A stretch of 64,000 nt of DNA from Aeoliella straminimaris (lineage in GTDB: Bacteria; Planctomycetota; Planctomycetia; Pirellulales; Lacipirellulaceae): assembly GCF_024054565.1 (NCBI RefSeq), contig NZ_JAMXLR010000061.1:124001-188000 (forward strand). Direction: 5' to 3'. The position numbers and the translations under genes are program-made. The notes beneath the pieces are model-generated. The model ran no database searches. It worked only from the letters and a program-made list of their open reading frames with translations, and was not told the origin of the DNA. Below, in pieces: positions 1 to 8,814 of this stretch. The stretch's first letter is position 1, and each line of letters begins with the position of its first letter.

Positions 1-664
1 GCTGGTCCGCGGCCCAACCGCAAAATGCTGAATCGGGATCGCCACTGATCATCGAGAACTCGCTCCATCCCGGCAAACGGCTGCCAATCTGGCTCACCAC
101 CAGCCCGGTCGCCATGCGATTGAACATGGGCGTCGCCATGGGGTGTCCCACCCAGGTGGGAAATCGCAAGTCGTCGGTGGTCCACGGCCGCTCTTCATAG
201 GCGATGATCTTGCGAGTCATCACGTCGAGTTCCGCGAGCGTGCGGGCCGGCAATCGGCCCACTGGCACCTCGGGCATGCCGTCGCCGTTCCGGTCGCCCC
301 ACATCGAGTCGGAATAGAACTCATCGGGCTGCCGCGACACCCAGCGATAGAGCGAACAGACACGGGCGTCGACCTGCCAAACGGGGTCGGGCCGTTCCCC
401 TTCGCCCGCTACGTCGCCCACGAGCAGTAGATAGTCGGGCGTGGGATACTTCTCGAGCGCCGCCTGCGGCTGCCCCACGAAGACTTCGACTTTCAGCCCG
501 TCCTTCCTTCGATGCTCGGCGAGCGTCTTCACACCAGGGGCCAATTCGGCAGTGGTAACGGCCAACCACAGCTTGGCTTGGGCAGTGGTCGCCGTGGCGG
601 CCGCAATCAACACCGCGGCTATCCACAACGCGACGTGGTGTTCTTTTGGCAAGCGGAGGGTCAT
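1..664 (-). CDS. Gingipain-like C25 family peptidase, N-terminal part
   Basis: Partial gene running off the left edge; 221 codons of the amino end are present. It starts at ATG 664-662 behind a GGGG-rich stretch and opens with a signal-type segment (charged MTLRLPKEHH, then a hydrophobic Ala-rich core). The following sequence carries hallmarks of the C25 gingipain fold: YLLLVGDV, then WGDRNGDGMPEVPVGRLPA at about residues 130-150. In this family the alpha/beta domain is followed by catalytic His and Cys, which would lie beyond the window. Likely a secreted cysteine peptidase; substrate unknown. Family assignment is from motifs only. Confidence 0.7.
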   Translation of the reverse strand, partial: MTLRLPKEHHVALWIAAVLIAAATATTAQAKLWLAVTTAELAPGVKTLAEHRRKDGLKVEVFVGQPQAALEKYPTPDYLLLVGDVAGEGERPDPVWQVDARVCSLYRWVSRQPDEFYSDSMWGDRNGDGMPEVPVGRLPARTLAELDVMTRKIIAYEERPWTTDDLRFPTWVGHPMATPMFNRMATGLVVSQIGSRLPGWSEFSMISGDPDSAFCGWAADQ

Positions 665-981
665 CTTGTCTTTTCCCCTATGAATATCCCGATGGGTATA
701 CAGTAGCGGCTTCGCCCGCCGCCCGCCCCCTCAGGTAAAGCTGGTAGCCTTTTTTTGCAGTGTTTCTCTGAATCCGCAGCCTCTGACCGGTATTCGACGC
801 CAAATAGGGCTTATTTATCGGGACAAAGTTATCGATTGTGAGAATCTCAGAAAAGCTACTAATCTTGCTAGCAAGTTGCCTGGGCCAGTGACTACAATCA
901 TACGCGGTTTGCGGTTACGATGACTAACCGACTTCCGACCCCGCTTTGCTTGCATCTTGCTCCTACAAAAGTACTGAGATC
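665..981. other. Divergent intergenic region
   Basis: About 320 bases between the divergently transcribed C25 peptidase and a PEP-CTERM-like gene. It must hold both promoters, but I cannot pick a convincing -35/-10 pair. A short palindrome TGAGAATCTCA is present near 840-850. No coding sequence seen. Confidence 0.4.
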
Positions 982-1689
982 ATGAAGAAATTGGTTGCGA
1001 CATCCGTTGGTTTGCTTTGCTCGCTCGTTTTGTCTTCCAGCGTCTCTGCGTCGCTCTTTGTAGCGGACCTTGTCGACGGAAGTGGCAGCCTGCCGATTCC
1101 TGGCAACCAAGCTTGGACCGGGCAATTGGGGGACGACTTCAATACGACCTCCACGATCAAGATCACCAGCATTGGCGTCTTCGACGACGATGGCGATGGC
1201 ACCAGCGGCGATTTGGTTTGGCAGTTGTTCAACGTGGAGACGGGTGCCCTGGTTCACCAGGAGACGGTGGCCGCCACTGGCAGCCGCACACCGGGCTCGA
1301 CCATCGAAGACAACTACATCTTCCAGACACTGGCCACGCCACTCGTACTGGCCGCGGGTCAGACCTACAGCGCCGTGGCTTATGGCTTCGATAGCATCGA
1401 CAAGAACTTCAACACGAACTTCGACCTGGCCGGCTTGGACGTTGTGTTTTCAACCGAAGGTCTGGTCGCTGCCGGCGGCCGGTACTCCGCCAGCCCTTCG
1501 GCTTCGTTGCCGACCATCGGCGCCGGCAACTCGGCCAGCACACAAGACTACAACTTCGGAGCGGCAACTTTCGAGTACGCCGTTGTGCCCGAAGCTTCCA
1601 GCTTGATTGTCTGGTCGTGCATCCTGCTAACGGGCGTTGGCCTGGCCTGGTACCGAGGTTCTCTGCAAGCACCTGTTGCCAATAGCTAG
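982..1689 (+). CDS. Secreted protein with PEP-CTERM-like sorting tail
   Basis: A 235-aa protein with an N-terminal signal peptide (MKKLVATSVGLLCSLVLSSS, cleavage probably after VSA). The body is acidic and beta-rich with no domain I recognise. The C-terminus has the tripartite layout of PEP-CTERM proteins: a VPEASS motif, a hydrophobic stretch and a short basic end (WYRG). The usual PEP is degenerate (PEA). I chose the internal ATG because it directly precedes the signal peptide; an upstream in-frame ATG at 946 would spoil it. Probably exported and processed by the exosortase system; function unknown. Confidence 0.7.
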   Translation: MKKLVATSVGLLCSLVLSSSVSASLFVADLVDGSGSLPIPGNQAWTGQLGDDFNTTSTIKITSIGVFDDDGDGTSGDLVWQLFNVETGALVHQETVAATGSRTPGSTIEDNYIFQTLATPLVLAAGQTYSAVAYGFDSIDKNFNTNFDLAGLDVVFSTEGLVAAGGRYSASPSASLPTIGAGNSASTQDYNFGAATFEYAVVPEASSLIVWSCILLTGVGLAWYRGSLQAPVANS

Positions 1690-1736
1690 GTGCGACAGAT
1701 TGCTGGGGCGCGCGGGTGAACTACAGTCGGCCCCCG

Positions 1737-2798
1737 CTACGCCTCCTCTGCCCAATACTCCACCACCACTTGCCCGTCGAGTTGCGGATAGAACAGGTCG
1801 CGCGCGGACGCCAGTAGCCGGCGCGTCGCGGGGGTGGCAGATTGGCATTTGGCTTCCAGCGGCATCAGCAGCCAGCGGCCTTCGGGCCAGCGGACCTCCA
1901 TGACCTTGCCGCAATCTTCGAACAGTTGATACACCCGAGCGCGGGTCACCCCCAGGTGCTCGGCTTGTTGCTTGACACTCACCGTGGCGCCTTCGAGCCC
2001 CAATCGCTCGCGGGCCAGCAGGGCCACTTGTTCGCCCAGGTCGACTTCTAATTGATCGATCAGTGTTTGCACCAGTTGCCGGCGGACCTCGGCCAGCGTG
2101 GGTGGCTTGTCGGCCACCAGCGTAAGGTTCAACCACCGCGTTACCGGAGGCAGGAACCGGGGCACCAGGTCGATGTCGAGGCTTTCGCTGCGGGCCGACG
2201 TGGAGACCGCTTCATGCACCGTGGCGAACACCTCGAGGATGGCATGCACCCGCTTTTCGCCATGCGTCCGCAGGCGACGAATCTGCGCCAAGCTGCGCTC
2301 GGCGTACTCGCCCAGCGGGGTATGCCAGATCACCGTGGGTAGGGTCTGCAACGTGGGGGCCAGCCGACCCAACGTGTGGCTGGTAAAGCCCTGCTGCCGC
2401 ACCGTGTCGCACCAGGTACTCCACAGCGATTCGGACACCTTGGTGGGATCGAACCCCGGCGACTCCGAAGCCAGTTCCGCAGGCGTGACTTCCTCCAAAC
2501 CAAACGGCTCGTCGGGCGATTGCGCGGCGGCCGCGCGGCGCAGCAGTTCGAAGAAGCCTTCGATCTTCTTCTGCCCAACGCCGGGTGTCTTGAGCAATTG
2601 ATCGAACGACTTGCCGAGCAGCGACCGCAGATCGCGATCGAGGAACGCAATGGGCAGCCTGCGGTCGCTCGGCAATACCCAGTAAGAAAGCTGCTTATCC
2701 AGGCGCCCATCGTCGGGCGCATCCAGCAACCGTCGGCGAAGCCGTTCGTAGGTACCTAGTTGCCGGTAAACATTGGTAGAGGCGGCTTTCCTAGCCAT
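1737..2798 (-). CDS. Putative DNA-binding protein: alpha-CTD-like HhH plus sigma region 4-like HTH
   Basis: A 353-aa protein starting at MARKAASTNV (ATG 2798-2796). Around residues 50-90 the segment RDLRSLLGKSFDQLLKTPGV continues into GQKKIEGF, which resembles the helix-hairpin-helix of RNA polymerase alpha CTD. Near residues 285-330 a segment with VSVKQQAEHLGVTRARVYQL is a typical sigma-70 region 4 helix-turn-helix. The middle is unassigned. The combination suggests a transcription-associated DNA-binding protein, not a full sigma factor because region 2 is absent. The in-frame extension to 2978 is low-complexity and has no better start. Confidence 0.6.
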   Translation of the reverse strand: MARKAASTNVYRQLGTYERLRRRLLDAPDDGRLDKQLSYWVLPSDRRLPIAFLDRDLRSLLGKSFDQLLKTPGVGQKKIEGFFELLRRAAAAQSPDEPFGLEEVTPAELASESPGFDPTKVSESLWSTWCDTVRQQGFTSHTLGRLAPTLQTLPTVIWHTPLGEYAERSLAQIRRLRTHGEKRVHAILEVFATVHEAVSTSARSESLDIDLVPRFLPPVTRWLNLTLVADKPPTLAEVRRQLVQTLIDQLEVDLGEQVALLARERLGLEGATVSVKQQAEHLGVTRARVYQLFEDCGKVMEVRWPEGRWLLMPLEAKCQSATPATRRLLASARDLFYPQLDGQVVVEYWAEEA

Positions 2799-3328
2799 AA
2801 TGGTACGATTCTCGCTACAAGCGCTTGGTGGCGATGGGTCCACATCGACAAGTCCTTTCGCCACTACCAAAGTGGAGTTCGGCCAGAACACAGCGACAGG
2901 GGGGCCGATAGTCACTTCGCCAGCTCGCCACCACGTGTGTCCCCGAACGGCACCAGGCCGATCCCATCCAGAACCCAATAGAAGCCGTCATCAATGACAC
3001 GCGGGGCAGCTAGAGTTACATGTCTCTCGTTGGCGACATTGTCGCGCCGCATGGCCAAAAGTCAAGCAGTTTCTCGGCAATCCACTGCTTGAGCAAGTGC
3101 TTGGCATCGATTGCGTTGGCAAAAACAACGCATCTTACCCAAGCTAAGACGGCGAACCTCGCTCCGCCGACGAACAGCCCGTCGTGAGGTGCATGAGTCG
3201 AGCGGATGAGCGTCCGGCGCGTACGATGGAAAACGCGGCTGGCAATTGTTGCGCCTGCTCTGGACAGGAAGCACCGTTTCCGGCGACAGTGGAAGTGAAC
3301 TCGAGCCGTCCCTCCCTACGACCTGCGC
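2799..3328. other. 530-bp divergent intergenic region
   Basis: Lies between the minus-strand regulator-like gene and the plus-strand TPR gene. Open frames here are antisense or short and show no family signal. No repeat, terminator or RNA was recognised; the region presumably contains both promoters. Confidence 0.4.
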
Positions 3329-5746
3329 GTGAAAACTCCATCTGCCATCTTGCTCTTCACCCTGGCGTTGCTGTGCGGCGGTGTCGCCCGTGGCGATTCG
3401 ACCGACCAGCGCTACATGGGCTATTTGCGCGAGCAGCAAATGTACCGCCTGGCGGAACTCTACGCCCGACAGCGGCTGACATCTGGCGACCTGGATCCCC
3501 GCGGCGAGGTGGAGCTGGCCATCGAGCACTCGCTGGTCGAGTTGGCCCGAGCATACGATGTGCCCTCGATCGAGCGGCAGGAGCACTGGCAAGCGGCGCA
3601 TCAGGCCATCGCTCCCTGGATCGAAACGAAGCAACCCTACAGCCTGCTGGCCGAGCTGCAGGACGCACTCAACCTGCTGGCCGAGACGGAGCTGACGCAA
3701 CTCGAATCGCTGGGTCGAAGCGACCCGGCAGAGATCGAGCAGTTGCAGACCCGGCTGCGGCAAGCCATCGCTCTGCTGAAAAGTGCCGCGGACGACGTGG
3801 AGCAGCGCCGCCGCGAGCAGGCCCTGGGGCAGTCGCGAACCACCGCCGAGTTCTCCGCCACCGAACTGGCTGGGCTGGAGCGGAGCATCGCCATCGAACT
3901 CGCCCGCGCGTACCGCCTGCAGGGGCTGACCTATCCACCGGCTTCGGCCGACCGGGTAAACGCCTTGCAGCAAGCGGCCGAATCGCTCACCCGCCTGGCG
4001 GCCGCCACGCCGGCCGACGACCTGGTTTGGCGGGCCCGATTGGCGCTGGCTCGGGCGCTGGCCGAACTCAATCAAACGGAACAAGGTCTCGTGCAACTCG
4101 CCAGTTGGCGTGCCGAGCAGGTGCCTGCAGAGTATGACGACCAATTGCTAGCCGCCGAAGCGCGACTGTTGCAGGCGGCCGGTCGCACCGACCAGGCCCT
4201 GGCGAAGCTGGCCGCGACGCCACCGGGCAAGTCGGCCGCGGTGGACCTGATGCACCTGGAACTGCTGCTGTCGCAGAATCAGCGCGACTCGCAAGCCATC
4301 GAAGCGCAGTTGGCCGTGGTGCGCGGAAATCACGCGCCGCGTTACGTCCGTCAGGCCGAGGCGATGGTGGGCGAGCAGTTTGCCGCCTCGGGCGACCAGA
4401 CCACCGCCGGAGGCAAGGTGTTGGCCGCCGAGCATTTTTACCGCGCGGGCAACTACTCCGCGGCCGTGGCGGCGTACGATCAGGCGGCCGAGTTGTATCG
4501 CCAGCAAAAGGACCGCCCGCGGGCATTCGCCGCGGAACGCTCGGCCGCGGCCGTGATGCAACGGCAGCGCGTTTACGACCAGGCAGCCACACGTTTCCGC
4601 CGACTGGCTTTGGCCTCAATCGATCGCGACGACTCGGCCATCGATCACCGCGAAGCCATTCTGTCGCTGGCCGAGATGGCCCGCCGCTCTACCGGCGAGG
4701 CGGCCGACCAGGCGATGGCCGAATACCTGGAACTTTGCCGCGAGCATCTGCGACACTGGCCCATGGGACAAACGGCGGCCGAAGTCCGCTGGTGGCTGGC
4801 CAGTGCGCTGGCTGCGCGCGGGCAGTGGCAGGCCACCTTGGCGGTGCTGAGTGAAGTCGACACCACCTCGCCCTACTACGAAGAGGCCATCGCGCTGCTG
4901 GCCACCACGTACCGCGAGCGCATCGCCGAGCTCGACGACAATAGTCAACGTCTGCAACTGGTGGGCGAAGCGCGAACCAAGCTGCAGCCAGCCATCGTCG
5001 GTCAGGGCGCCACGGCCCGCTGGCCCGCCAAGTGGAGCGAATCGCAACGTACCACGGCGCTGGAGCTGGCCCGCATCATGCTCGACGCGGGCGACGCCAG
5101 TTACGCTCAGAACTTGCTCTCCAAGGCCCTGAACGATCCACCACCGCCGCCCCCCGAGTACGTGAACCGCGCTGCGCCGGTGCTGGCCATGGCCCTGGTG
5201 GCTGGTGGCAAGACGGCCGAGGCGATGGACCAGCTGCGGGGCACCGCGCAAGGGGGTGGCTCGGGCGCATCGCTCGAGGCCCTGGCCGACCGCCTGACGA
5301 CGCAGCTCACCGAGTACGCCCGCAGCCCGACACCCCGCCGCAACGAACGGGCAGCGCTCGGCCAGTTGCTGTTGGAAGTAGTGAAGTCCGCGGGCGAGGG
5401 AACCTCGACCTGGAAACTGCCGGCCGACCGTTATCGCGCCGCGGCGCTGGCGGCCGTGGCCAACCAGGCGGAGGCCCGCCAGCTGTACGAATCGCTCACG
5501 GGGCAGCTACCCAAGAACGGCGACATCCAGGAAGAGTACGCCGAGCTATTGGCTGCTAGCGATACGGCCAACGACCGCGAAGCAGCGCTCGCGCGGTACG
5601 CACTGATCGAATCCGCTACGCGCCGCGGCACCGACCGTTGGCACCGCGCCCGCCAGGCACGCATCCAGCTCCTTACCCAACTCGGGCGCCGCGCCGAGGC
5701 GGAGAAGCTCGAGAAGCTGACGCGGTTGTTGGGTGGGCGGAAATAG
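3329..5746 (+). CDS. Exported TPR-repeat protein, 805 aa
   Basis: The GTG start is followed at once by a signal peptide (MKTPSAILLFTLALLCGGVA). The remainder is almost entirely alpha-helical, with Ala/Leu/Glu/Arg-rich pairs of helices of TPR type, for example FYRAGNYSAAVAAYDQAAEL near residues 370-390 and helical stretches up to the C-terminus. Such proteins act as scaffolds in the periplasm or at the cell surface. No catalytic domain is visible. It stands alone, with a degenerate CGCGGAT repeat pair just downstream. A long antisense frame at its 5' end is not considered real. Confidence 0.7.
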   Translation: MKTPSAILLFTLALLCGGVARGDSTDQRYMGYLREQQMYRLAELYARQRLTSGDLDPRGEVELAIEHSLVELARAYDVPSIERQEHWQAAHQAIAPWIETKQPYSLLAELQDALNLLAETELTQLESLGRSDPAEIEQLQTRLRQAIALLKSAADDVEQRRREQALGQSRTTAEFSATELAGLERSIAIELARAYRLQGLTYPPASADRVNALQQAAESLTRLAAATPADDLVWRARLALARALAELNQTEQGLVQLASWRAEQVPAEYDDQLLAAEARLLQAAGRTDQALAKLAATPPGKSAAVDLMHLELLLSQNQRDSQAIEAQLAVVRGNHAPRYVRQAEAMVGEQFAASGDQTTAGGKVLAAEHFYRAGNYSAAVAAYDQAAELYRQQKDRPRAFAAERSAAAVMQRQRVYDQAATRFRRLALASIDRDDSAIDHREAILSLAEMARRSTGEAADQAMAEYLELCREHLRHWPMGQTAAEVRWWLASALAARGQWQATLAVLSEVDTTSPYYEEAIALLATTYRERIAELDDNSQRLQLVGEARTKLQPAIVGQGATARWPAKWSESQRTTALELARIMLDAGDASYAQNLLSKALNDPPPPPPEYVNRAAPVLAMALVAGGKTAEAMDQLRGTAQGGGSGASLEALADRLTTQLTEYARSPTPRRNERAALGQLLLEVVKSAGEGTSTWKLPADRYRAAALAAVANQAEARQLYESLTGQLPKNGDIQEEYAELLAASDTANDREAALARYALIESATRRGTDRWHRARQARIQLLTQLGRRAEAEKLEKLTRLLGGRK

Positions 5747-5865
5747 TCGCGGATCGACCTGCGTGCCGTTCCGAAGCTATCCAGTGTTGCGGCTACGCCG
5801 CTACGCTGGGGAACATTTCAGGATGACACACGCCGGCCAAATCCTCGCCGATCCGCGGCGAATTC
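5745..5865. repeat. Family A repeat pair, degenerate
   Basis: The left copy (about 5745-5760, AATAGTCGCGGATC) overlaps the stop codon of the TPR gene. The right copy (about 5839-5865) contains GCCGATCCGCGGCGAATT in the opposite orientation. The spacer contains a fragment similar to the family F element (CAGGATGACAC at about 5819-5829). Same outer end and polarity as the other family A pairs in the window. Confidence 0.5.
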
Positions 5866-5932
5866 TCTGCTTTCCTTGCCGCGAATTCCCGCCCCTGCCC
5901 ATGACCTACGTGCCGCTGTTAAACTGCTGGTC

Positions 5933-7096
5933 ATGGACGAGTCGCCCACCACTACCGAATCGAAACTCGCCGGCGAACGGATTGCGCTCGCTGGGCGGCT
6001 GGCTAGTATGTCGCGCACGGAGGCCGTCAAAGTGGTAGCCGCGCATGGTGGGGTACTGCAGCAGAAGGCCGACGAGTCGACCACGCTGGTCGTCAAGGGC
6101 GACGAGGTGCCGATGGCTGGTGTCACCGCCGATCTGCCCGCCGTGGTGCAGCAGGCGCTCGCCAGTGGGTTGGTCACGCTGGTCGACGAGACGCAGCTCT
6201 GGCGGCGGGTGGGGCTGGTCGACGAAGAGGTAGGCGTGAGCCGCCTGTATACGCCGGCGCTGCTGGGCGAAATGGTCAAGGTCGACTCCCGCACGATCCA
6301 TCGCTGGCATCGCCGCGGCTACTTGCAGCCGGCATGCGAGGTTCGCAAGCTGCCGTACTTCGACTTTGCCGAGGTCCGCGTGGCCCGCCGCCTGGCCGAA
6401 CTGGTGCACGCTGGCGTGTCGCTGGTGAGTATCGATCGCCAGATGGCGCAACTCACCAGGCTGGCTCCCGACGTGGAACGCCCGCTGGCCGATCTGTCGA
6501 TCGTGGTCGAAGGAGGCAAGATCTTTCTGCGACGTGGCGCGGAACTCACCGAGCCCAGCGGCCAACTGCTGATCGACTTCGACGCACCTGCCGAAGTGGT
6601 GCCGGTGCCCGAGGTGGCCAATCCCGGCATGGCCGACGCTCCGCCCACGGCCGACGAACTGCGCGACGCGGCCATGGAACTGGCCGACAGCGGCGAGCCG
6701 GCCGACGCGCTCGAGGTCTACCGCGGAGTGCTCCTCTCCGGCGAAGCGGACGCCGAGGACCAGTTCCTGGTGGCCGACCTGCTGTACCAACTGGGCGACC
6801 TGGCCGCAGCCCGCGAGCGATACTTCATGGCCATCGAGCTGGACGACGAATACGATGAAGCCCGCGTGAACCTGGGCTGCGTGCTGCTAGAGTTGGGCGA
6901 GGTGAAGAACGCCACGGCCGCCTTCCGCGGCGCACTGGCCGCCAACCCGCAGCTGGCCGACGCCCACTACCACCTGGCCACGACGCTGGAGCGTCTGGGC
7001 CACACGGACGACGCCCGCGAGCACTGGCAATTGTTCCTGCATCTGGCGCCAGAGAGCCCGTGGGCGGAAGAGGCGCACGAGCGGTTGGGGGATTAG
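5933..7096 (+). CDS. BRCT domain - MerR-like HTH - TPR protein
   Basis: 387 aa from ATG 5933 (MDESPTTTES). Three regions are visible. Residues about 12-92 read as a BRCT domain (KLAGERIALAGRLASMSRTE, with a GGVL turn and TLVVKGDE). Residues about 100-170 resemble a MerR-type winged HTH (YTPALLGEMVKVDSRTIHRW, then RRGYLQP). Residues about 265-385 are TPR repeats (ALEVYRGVLLSGEADAEDQF, ARVNLGCVLLELGEVKNATA, HYHLATTLERLGHTDDAREH). BRCT domains bind phosphopeptides or DNA ends and MerR-type HTHs bind DNA, so a regulatory or DNA-associated role is likely. The in-frame start at 5876 is less plausible. Confidence 0.65.
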   Translation: MDESPTTTESKLAGERIALAGRLASMSRTEAVKVVAAHGGVLQQKADESTTLVVKGDEVPMAGVTADLPAVVQQALASGLVTLVDETQLWRRVGLVDEEVGVSRLYTPALLGEMVKVDSRTIHRWHRRGYLQPACEVRKLPYFDFAEVRVARRLAELVHAGVSLVSIDRQMAQLTRLAPDVERPLADLSIVVEGGKIFLRRGAELTEPSGQLLIDFDAPAEVVPVPEVANPGMADAPPTADELRDAAMELADSGEPADALEVYRGVLLSGEADAEDQFLVADLLYQLGDLAAARERYFMAIELDDEYDEARVNLGCVLLELGEVKNATAAFRGALAANPQLADAHYHLATTLERLGHTDDAREHWQLFLHLAPESPWAEEAHERLGD

Positions 7097-7099
7097 AGT

Positions 7100-7122
7100 T
7101 CGACGCGGATCGGCGACTGATT
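7100..7122. repeat. Family A remnant
   Basis: GACGCGGAT followed directly by CGGCGACTGATT: a left-type half and a right-type half of family A fused with no spacer, just after the stop codon of the BRCT/TPR gene. Confidence 0.5.
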
Positions 7123-7163
7123 CTACCACCCAGGGCGGAAGTATCCCACGAGCGGCTCGAACA

Positions 7164-7829
7164 CTAGCGCCGGCGGCGGATTCTCATGAAGACCATCGCG
7201 GCGAGCATCCACAGCGAGCAGGGTTCTGGAACTCGGCGAGTTTCAAAACCCAAGATGTCGGCCTCGACGAACAGCCTCGGTTCGGCGGGCGGAAGGAACG
7301 AGCCCGCCTGCCCCAAACGCAGTACGGCGGTGTCGAAGTCGCCGAGGTCTAGCGTTAGCGGTAGTTCTGCCGTTGAGAAGGCGGTAGCCGTTGGATCTTC
7401 GAGAATCGCCACGACGACTAAATCAAACCCCAACAGCATTTCGGGAATCTCGGCGCCAACTCGGTAGCTGTCCTCGGACGAACCCTCACGCACCACAATG
7501 AGTCCCTCGATAGGACTGTTGGGGATGACGGACGAATGGAACGGCCCGATGTTCGCTTCGACTTCTTGCACCGCATAGCGCGCCGTCGTGTCGCCAATCG
7601 AGCCACCAGGAGTGAGGTTGGGCGTGAGCGAATCGAACACGTACCGCAACGTAAACAGATCGCCGAGATCAATCTCGTCGTAAGGCGAACCAGCCGCTTC
7701 GGTCGCCGTGTCGACAAAGGTGACTTCGCCCTGGAAAGTTGCCTCGATAATCTCTGCCTGCGTCGTTGCAAGGAACGCAGTGTTGACAACAAGGCCCATC
7801 AACAGACGGAAAAGAGAACCGTTCGACAT
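7164..7829 (-). CDS. PEP-CTERM sorting domain protein
   Basis: 221 aa. ATG 7829-7827 is preceded by an excellent Shine-Dalgarno (GGAGGAG). There is an N-terminal signal peptide (SLFRLLMGLVVNTAFLATTQ, cleavage after QA), an acidic beta-rich body with no recognised domain, and a canonical C-terminus: VPEPCSLWML, hydrophobic stretch, RIRRRR. PEP-CTERM tails direct exosortase-mediated sorting to the envelope or extracellular matrix. The body (TFQGEVTFVD, LFTLRYVFDS) is of the kind common among such proteins; function unknown. Confidence 0.85.
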   Translation of the reverse strand: MSNGSLFRLLMGLVVNTAFLATTQAEIIEATFQGEVTFVDTATEAAGSPYDEIDLGDLFTLRYVFDSLTPNLTPGGSIGDTTARYAVQEVEANIGPFHSSVIPNSPIEGLIVVREGSSEDSYRVGAEIPEMLLGFDLVVVAILEDPTATAFSTAELPLTLDLGDFDTAVLRLGQAGSFLPPAEPRLFVEADILGFETRRVPEPCSLWMLAAMVFMRIRRRR

Positions 7830-7929
7830 GCTGACTCCTCCACCAGCAGGTGGTTCAGACGTTCGAAGCAAGTTCGCCGATTATACCGCGGGCCGCAGAA
7901 GTTCGCTACTTGATGGAAGGAGGGAATTC

Positions 7930-7960
7930 TTCGCGGATTGAAGCGGATGGTCGCGGATCG
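7930..7960 (+). repeat. Family A repeat, left-type copy
   Basis: TTCGCGGATTGAAGCGGATG followed by GTCGCGGATC. It opens the region holding two lower-GC orphan genes and has the same orientation as the copy at 8767. Confidence 0.6.
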
Positions 7961-8075
7961 TTAGGAAGCCCATTACGGCACAACAGATCCACGCCTTCCA
8001 TTCTGATTGGGGGCCAGTTTGTGTTATTCTATAGTCGACGATGGTGCAATTTCGATTTCGCGGTGTGGCGGGTTC

Positions 8076-8756
8076 ATGAGCGACCAGGCGGAGAACGTGA
8101 CAACGGAGGCCAAGCCTGATCGGCAGCCGCGACTGTGGACTTCGGTGAAGATACTGAGTTTCGGCTGGGGGTTCTTCACGGTTCTGTTTGTCATCCCTTG
8201 GTTTGGGCCGCTATCACTCCTCGTGCTTGTGCCGTGGGGAATCACGCTATTATTCATCGTGGTGTGGCACTACGCGATGCGTTTTGTCTACCACAAATCG
8301 GAACGAGGACCTGGCAGCATCGGCACGACCGTGTGGCTCGCCCCCGCGGTGCTTATTTCGATCGTGATCCTTGCGGTACCCGCGTGGGATTCATTGCCAC
8401 GAAATCGCTTCGAGCAACTTGTTGTCTCCCCGATACCTCCGACGGTGCAGAATATTCGTGTCGGCGGCCAGTGGGCTCTCTTGTGTGAATACACGGTGTT
8501 GTACTTCGAGATTGCGCCGGAAGATTTCCCTAAGTTGCTCGCGCCGCATGAATACCAGAAGGGCTCGCCAGGGAGACTCGATGACCTCGCTGAAAAGTAC
8601 CTGGATATTCATTTACGCGATCTCGAACCATTCGACGTCTTTGAGGTAGACCTCACCACGGAGCAGAAGGAGTCGTGTGGCACGTTTTGCACGCAGGCCA
8701 TCATTGCCAACAAAGAAAGAACCAAAGTGTTATTCTTCTATATGTACGAGGGGTGA
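8076..8756 (+). CDS. Hypothetical membrane protein
   Basis: 226 aa from ATG 8076 (MSDQAENVTT). Two or three adjacent transmembrane segments lie at about residues 25-70 (ILSFGWGFFTVLFVIPWFGP, then LLVLVPWGITLLFIVVWHYA) and another at about 85-105 (VWLAPAVLISIVILAVPAW). A soluble domain of about 120 residues follows. No family recognised. It is bounded by family A repeats at 7930 and 8767, and by eye its base composition is lower in GC than the flanking genes, suggesting acquisition with the repeats. Confidence 0.55.
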   Translation: MSDQAENVTTEAKPDRQPRLWTSVKILSFGWGFFTVLFVIPWFGPLSLLVLVPWGITLLFIVVWHYAMRFVYHKSERGPGSIGTTVWLAPAVLISIVILAVPAWDSLPRNRFEQLVVSPIPPTVQNIRVGGQWALLCEYTVLYFEIAPEDFPKLLAPHEYQKGSPGRLDDLAEKYLDIHLRDLEPFDVFEVDLTTEQKESCGTFCTQAIIANKERTKVLFFYMYEG

Positions 8757-8766
8757 GAAGAAATTC

Positions 8767-8804
8767 GTCGCGGATTGGCGCGGATTTAAGCAGATTTACG
8801 CGGA
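8767..8804 (+). repeat. Family A repeat, left-type copy
   Basis: GTCGCGGATTGGCGCGGATT continuing with an AAGCAGATTTACGCGGA tail. It separates the two orphan genes. Its 3' end merges into the GGAGGG Shine-Dalgarno of the next gene, so the repeat supplies part of that ribosome binding site. Confidence 0.7.
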
Positions 8805-8814
8805 GGGAAGTCCG

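Noticed and set aside
3062-4144. Long minus-strand open frame (360 codons) overlapping the TPR gene start
   Set aside because: It is antisense to a gene with a signal peptide and TPR helices; its own translation is Gln/Arg/Gly-rich without any domain, as expected for the complement of GC-rich coding DNA.
7930-8804. CRISPR array
   Set aside because: Repeat units are of 9-14 bases, irregularly spaced, dispersed over the whole window and inverted in pairs; no spacers of constant length and no cas genes.
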